A DNA stretch of 64,000 nt from Hypomesus transpacificus (lineage: Eukaryota; Chordata; Actinopteri; Osmeriformes; Osmeridae): contig NC_061072.1 of the NCBI RefSeq assembly GCF_021917145.1, forward strand, positions 10,061,805 through 10,125,804, written 5' to 3'. Every line of letters starts with the position of its first letter. Within the stretch, counting starts at the first letter, position 1. This document shows, in pieces, positions 58,803-64,000 of the stretch. Position numbers and translations under genes: made by a program. The notes below the pieces were generated by a model. It was not told the origin of the DNA. It was given only the letters and a program-made list of their open reading frames with translations, and did no database searches.

Positions 58803-61800
58803 GTAAAAACTATGATTGTTTTCTCGCAGTTGACACATAATAAGATATTGACAGTGAGCCGCCATGATGGCTTGTATGCAATGTCCACATTTTGGTAGGG
58901 TACTCGTTTAGCGCAATGCATTATTGTGTTCAAGACATCAGGAGTGCCGAAACATTACCAGCATCTAGTAATGTAAATATAAACCCATGGGAACATTTAA
59001 ATACATGTCTGTACAACAATACATTATGTTTGTATTTATTTATAACAACACTTTACATAAAGTGCTCAACTACATTTCCGCAGTACTAAATGGTCAGATA
59101 TTGAGGTTTAAGTTCTCCTTCCATCAAATAACAATAGTAAATTTCCCTTCCTACCACCCCTAACGCCCCAAAACCTGTTCCAAAATAAGTGGAACTTGAC
59201 AAAAGATACATTTGCAGAATCACAGAAGTTATGAAGACAGCAGGATAACTAGACAACAAGAGTAAACTAGAGGCTCAAGTGCTTCTTTGCTTGGGAAGTT
59301 ACTTTTATTAGTTATATAACTACATTTCACTGACAACCATTTCACCAAGCTATAAGGATAACACCAATGATGAGTGACCGCACCAAAAAGGAATTCACCT
59401 CATCTGAAGTAATGTCATTGTCACCGATTGGTCATGGTGCCCCACCTAAAACTACGCATAGACTATTAACTGTCATCAGGGAAATATTTGACCCCTTTTT
59501 ATGTAAACTCTTAAAGGGGAAAACAACAAAACAATAAAATAAAAAAAATAAAAATCCTTGTTACTTGGGAGACAGATGTTAGAACATATGTCTAGTTAAA
59601 CATAGGGCTTATCTGGGAATATCCCAGTAGACAGGTGTTCTGTCACCCACACCAGCACTTCCAGCAGTTACAGTGACTTGACACACAGATAGGACAGAGT
59701 AAATGGAGGTAGGAATATCTGGTCTTTTATGTTTATCTTGCTTTTGTGTTGAGTCAAGTACATTTTATTGTTAGGTAAAGAGTGCCATAGAATGAATGTG
59801 TATACTATCATCGCCGATGATGATGTGATCAGCAGTGTTGTGCTTGGGTAAAAATGGTGTGTCTGTTTTGTTTGTAAACACGTTTAAATACGCAAAGGTG
59901 ACAATTCCTCCACATGGCTGAATGTGTGTGAATCTACAGACATAGACACCCGCTTAAACAGTCATGTGCAGACATGCGTGAGATACAGCCAAGCGCGTGA
60001 GTGTATATGTGCTGGCTAGAACACCAAGCTAATGTGTTAAAGTAGCCTGGCAGCAGGAGAGCAGAAGAAGAACGAGGTCTGTGTGTGTGAAGGTGTGACA
60101 GCGTAAGGACTGGAACATCAGGGCCTCTGATACGTAGGCTACTGTAACACTGTTACTGAAAATCCAGTGTGAGACGCAGACCTGGGTTGCCACCACTGAA
60201 CGCAAACCCTCACAAACCCCATGGGTCTGTCCCAGGATCTGTCATACTGTCGGCCAATATTGCTTTAATAATTTGGGAAAGTCATCATTTTCGTCATTTC
60301 CGATTGGTCCTTTGGAGTCACCTCGTTTGTTTCGGCATTTCACACTCTCCGTTCAGTTCCTTCTGTCTATTGGTCTTTCTTTTTCATTCCCCTCACTCGT
60401 CCATGTACTCCTCTTTTCAACCATTTATCTCCCTTTGTCCTCTCACCATTTGTTTCCACCCTTTTGTTGCTGTCTTTCTCTGTTGTACCTCTCTCATTTT
60501 CACCCTCCTCTCTTCCTCTCCCTCGGCTTTCTGTAGCTAATTAGTGAGTGAGGCCGCGGCAGGCTGGCTGTAGCAGCTTTAGGACTACTGTCGGCTGCAG
60601 GGCTGGTGGAGCTGAGGGGAGTAGGGGAGAGAGTGGAGTAGGCAGACGGAGCGGACAAGTGCAGTGGACTGACGAAGGGTACAAGTATTCAGATTACTAG
60701 AGTGGAGTGAGATGGAGGGCTGTACAGCCAACGTGTGAACTGAAGTGGATGTTGACTTAAAGTCGGGATGCGCCGCTGTTTCTTATCATGCAATGAGGAT
60801 GTAAAGTATAGCAGGTGCAGGCTTTTAAACCTGGGATGTCCACAGCATCACACCTCATTCAATAGAATCATCAAGACATTTCTAGAAATCGAGGCGAAAA
60901 ATTACAAGATATAAGTGGGCAGACCAAGTGGAGTGAGGTGAATAGAGACAGACTGTATAATGTGGAGTGACTTAACAGGTATTAAAGGTAAGCAAATAGG
61001 GGAAACATGGAGTGGGCTTGGCAGTCTTAAAGGACGAGCTAGAGGTGCCAGCTGCTACACTGGAGCCAGAGCTAGCTTTCAGAAATTGAGTGGTAGTAAT
61101 TAACTGTACACTTGTAACTCCTTGCTGCCTCACTGACCAAACACTTGCCCTCTGTCGCCTTCGTTCTCCTTCTATTTGTCACCCAGCACGTCAGGGCATC
61201 AGTCTCTCTCCCTCTTCTCTTCCTCCTTCACTTTCACCCGCTCCTTGATTGCCCTCTGTCTCTTTTCTCATGGATTAGTTATCTCTTGATATCTCTCTCC
61301 CCCTTCTCTCTTTCCTCCCCAACACTCCATCCTCTCGTACTCTTGCTTCCTTACCCCTCGTTCTGAGTCTAAACAAGGTCAAGAGTCCCACTCTGTTGGG
61401 CTAATGCCTCTTACCATCATTACGCTTGATTAGCCTAGCATCGCCCCTAACTCCAACTTCGCCTCATCTCACCATCTCTGTCCCTTCCGTCCACACAGAA
61501 GTCCAGATGGAGCCACAGTCACAATCCACATTGCCACAGAAAGCTTAAACTAATCTGTTTATGCATTGTGACAAAAGACTGACACATCCACCAGAGAAAG
61601 GAGGCGGGCACTTGGCACAAACCATTGATCCATCGCCATTATCTAACAATTCTACAAATTGAAAAAGGCCCCGTGGATGAGCTGGTGGATTTGAGGGCGG
61701 ATTTGTTTGTGTATGTTTGTGTTATTTTGGGTGGGTTGGTCAGGGATTTATCTGCAATTCTGTTACGTACAGTTTCAGTATCTGGCTTTTATTAGAGTGG

Positions 61801-62516
61801 TTTGGATTATCTGATGTTTACATTGCAGTTGTCTTGAACTGCATTGAATGATGTGTAAACAAAATTATGAAGGGTTTCAGTATTTTAATAACACAACTAA
61901 AAACTCATTCATACCTCAAATTAAACTATAACATTCAAAAGCATCACCCTTAAATAATTGTGTTTAAGACACCTGTCCATCCACCCCACAATTAATTGTT
62001 AACCATGTCACAGCTTACATTAGATACTGTAGGAGAAAACCTACACAAATGAGCAAAGTTGAGTCTGAGCAGTCGAATCAAGACCAGGAACTCTCATGCT
62101 CGTCTGACATTGCCGCTAAGGAAGTGCTTTACTAAAGCACTTCCTCCACCGCCCTAGCCTGCAGCCTAGGTTCTATCTTTGCACAATATGTCAGGGAGAT
62201 GATGGATATCTAAGCTCTCTGATATACTAATGTGGCAACAAAGTCTCTCACAGAGAGCTGTCATGAAGCAGAACCACCACGCCCAAAATACTGTGTTTGT
62301 ATGTTTAATAAGATCATGCTAAAATACAGTACTACCTGAGTCTCCTGAATCTGCAGTGACATTCACTACCAGCACCCCTCTGAAGGATTTGGGTCTGGAT
62401 TTGATCTAAGGGGTCAAGGAAACTGCCCAAACACATATACACAAACACTTTCTGTCTCTCTATCTCAGCCACACCTACCACAATGTATAGATTACTGCTG
62501 TTATCCAAGCACATCC

Positions 62517-62584
62517 ACTCTCTGTCTCTCTGTCTCTCTGTCTCTCTTTCTCTCTGTCTCTCTGTCTCTGTCTCTTTCTCTCTG

Positions 62585-62678
<94 letters not shown>

Positions 62679-62690
62679 TGTCTCTCCTCC
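62517..62690. repeat. Long CT microsatellite with CTGT interruptions
   Basis: About 170 bases of almost pure pyrimidine, including an uninterrupted CT stretch of roughly 70 bases (about 62596-62664). Reverse-strand frames of Arg-Glu repeats here are artefacts of the repeat. Confidence 0.95.
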
Positions 62691-62880
62691 CTGTTGCATT
62701 GCACATGGTGAAGAAGACCCACTCTGGTATTAGCACACAACACATTATCATTAATTCATGAGGTGGTTTTATGACCCCCCTATCAGATGTTGACTCCCTG
62801 AAAGCACACCCTCATGCACTCAGGGAGACAGAGAGGGGGAGTGGCACCTGCTTCCATTACAGGAGCTTAGCACACCCATT

Positions 62881-62884
<4 letters not shown>

Positions 62885-62927
<43 letters not shown>
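62885..62927. repeat. GT microsatellite
   Basis: About 21 GT units, one of several dinucleotide tracts in the window (others near 583-655, 23755-23780, 25963-25988 and 51785-51821). Confidence 0.95.
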
Positions 62928-63915
62928 ACTTTCAGGTGTTTGTGTGTGTGCGGGGTGGGGGGGGGAAGAGGACAGACACACACATGAAAAGTGCTTCTAG
63001 CTGTGAGTTTCTAAGTCAAAGTGCAGTGTTGTGGATAAACCAGGTGTGTGTGTGTGTGTGCACGTACTCAAGTTGTATATTACGCTGGCTGTGAGTAAGT
63101 GCTTGGGTGAACGAGAAGAAGGAAGAGGAGAAGGGCAAGAAGTGTGTGTGTGTGTATGAGTGTGTGTGTGTTTACATGGATGTGCAAGTAAGCAAGTTCC
63201 TGGAGGGGAGCAGGCTCTCCAAAGTGCTTGTGACTGAATGAATGAAGGTCACGTTAAAAGCAGTAGACTGATAAATGACTGTCAGAAAGTGTGTTTACTG
63301 TGAGCCAGTTCTGTCTAGATGGTCTGATACTCTCCTGGTCATAGAGCCCATTAGAAACTCAGGGAACATTGAAAATCAATGGGCCAGATGCTTCCTCCTC
63401 TCGTCCTCATGGGAAGCACTATCCATCTCCTCCCAACTCACTTGATAGACCCTCAGAATGCTTTGAGACACACACACACACGCACACGGACACACATCTA
63501 CTGTATATAGACACACAGACTAAGCCAAAGAGGGCCACTCAAGGGCTCCATCCGTCTCTTCCACAGACCCCAAACCCATTCTGTCCCTCATTCATAATTC
63601 AAGACATTGCCCTGACCGCACAGGCCTATCCAGACAATATCGAGCCATTACTGAGAAAAGTTGTGGGAGATCTACTGAATTTCTTTTCGAAACTGTAAAA
63701 CCAGATTCACAATAATTTCCTTTTGTTTCGGTTCCTTTTTTTATGATTATTAAAGTTAATGTAAATGGATGAAAAACAGGATACTAAAAGGCACTGAGTG
63801 GTTTATCAGATCAATTATTCAAATGGAGTAACACAAGGAACATGATACAATGATATGAAATGCAGAACAATTTTGTATTGCTTCTGTGCAGACCACAATG
63901 TTGATGTGCAGAAGT

Positions 63916-64000
63916 TTATTGAACACGAGATCTCTTGTGGTGTCGATACTTGTGACGGTTGCTCTGCTTCTGTGGAACCACTTTCTTCCTGGCAGAAGCA
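63916..64000 (-). CDS. Possible last coding exon of unidentified minus-strand gene
   Basis: Reading from the right edge leftward gives 27 codons and a stop, ending KYRHHKRSRVQ. Six of the bases at the stop also form AATAAA (63915-63920), so the 3' UTR would be very short. The tail is extremely basic, as in ribosomal or nucleolar proteins. I do not recognise it. It lies downstream of RND2 exon 2, on the opposite strand, so it would be nested in an RND2 intron unless RND2 is broken here. It could be a chance frame. Confidence 0.3.
   Translation of the reverse strand, partial: ASARKKVVPQKQSNRHKYRHHKRSRVQ

Larger units (their letters stand above)
58803..63915. other. RND2 intron 2 (part)
   Basis: No further RND2 exon was recognised. 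It contains a long pyrimidine tract (TCTC/TGTC, about 62517-62690), a GT run (about 62885-62927), further GT and CA tracts, and several short pyrimidine-rich frames that look random. Confidence 0.5.

Noticed and set aside
60169-60540. 123-codon plus-strand frame after RND2 exon 2
   Set aside because: Pyrimidine-rich, Ser/Phe-biased random frame with no RND2 resemblance.
62332-62751. Arg-Glu repeat open frames on the minus strand
   Set aside because: Translation of a CT/GA microsatellite; no splice or homology support.
1-64000. CRISPR arrays, bacterial operons, rRNA or tRNA genes
   Set aside because: Eukaryotic sequence; no array, and no tRNA boxes or rRNA segments were recognised by eye.

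Overview
The window is vertebrate nuclear DNA, most probably from a teleost fish. Genes are split into exons with GT/AG introns. The flanks carry CA/GT, GA/CT and TA microsatellites, and there are several short non-autonomous hAT-like elements of the kind common in ray-finned fish. The gene content corresponds to human 17q21 (ADAM11, DBF4B, GJC1, PHOSPHO1, the IFI35 position, VAT1, RND2), in a rearranged order. The species cannot be fixed from the sequence alone.

Layout: the first 7 kb hold the 5' part of an ADAM11 homologue on the minus strand (signal peptide and prodomain exons 1-4; the rest lies beyond the left edge). A complete 11-exon DBF4B gene (8911-14177, minus) follows, then the single coding exon of connexin 45/GJC1 (16963-18354, minus). 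From 18.4 to 36 kb there is no convincing coding sequence, only repeats, a possible LTR-like segment and possible untranslated exons. PHOSPHO1 (36071-36847, minus) has one coding exon.

The most unusual gene is at 40815-44541 (plus). It has five coding exons, predicts 1022 residues, and sits where IFI35 lies in mammals, beside VAT1 and RND2. It begins with an IFI35/NMI/RBM43-like NID domain, continues through a DTX3L-like middle, two small cysteine clusters (one a RING lacking its histidine) and ends in a Deltex C-terminal domain. A perfect interferon-stimulated response element lies at its presumed promoter. VAT1 (47720-55977, minus, six exons) and RND2 (first two coding exons, 58172-58802, plus) are head to head. 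The right edge has a possible last coding exon of an unidentified minus-strand gene, apparently inside an RND2 intron.

The genes are not an operon and act separately: neuronal ADAM (ADAM11), Cdc7 activation (DBF4B), gap junctions (GJC1), bone mineralisation (PHOSPHO1), innate immunity (IFI35/DTX3L-like), membrane oxidoreductase-like (VAT1), neuronal Rho signalling (RND2). All exon limits were set by hand from splice signals, reading phase and remembered family sequences; no alignment or database search was run.
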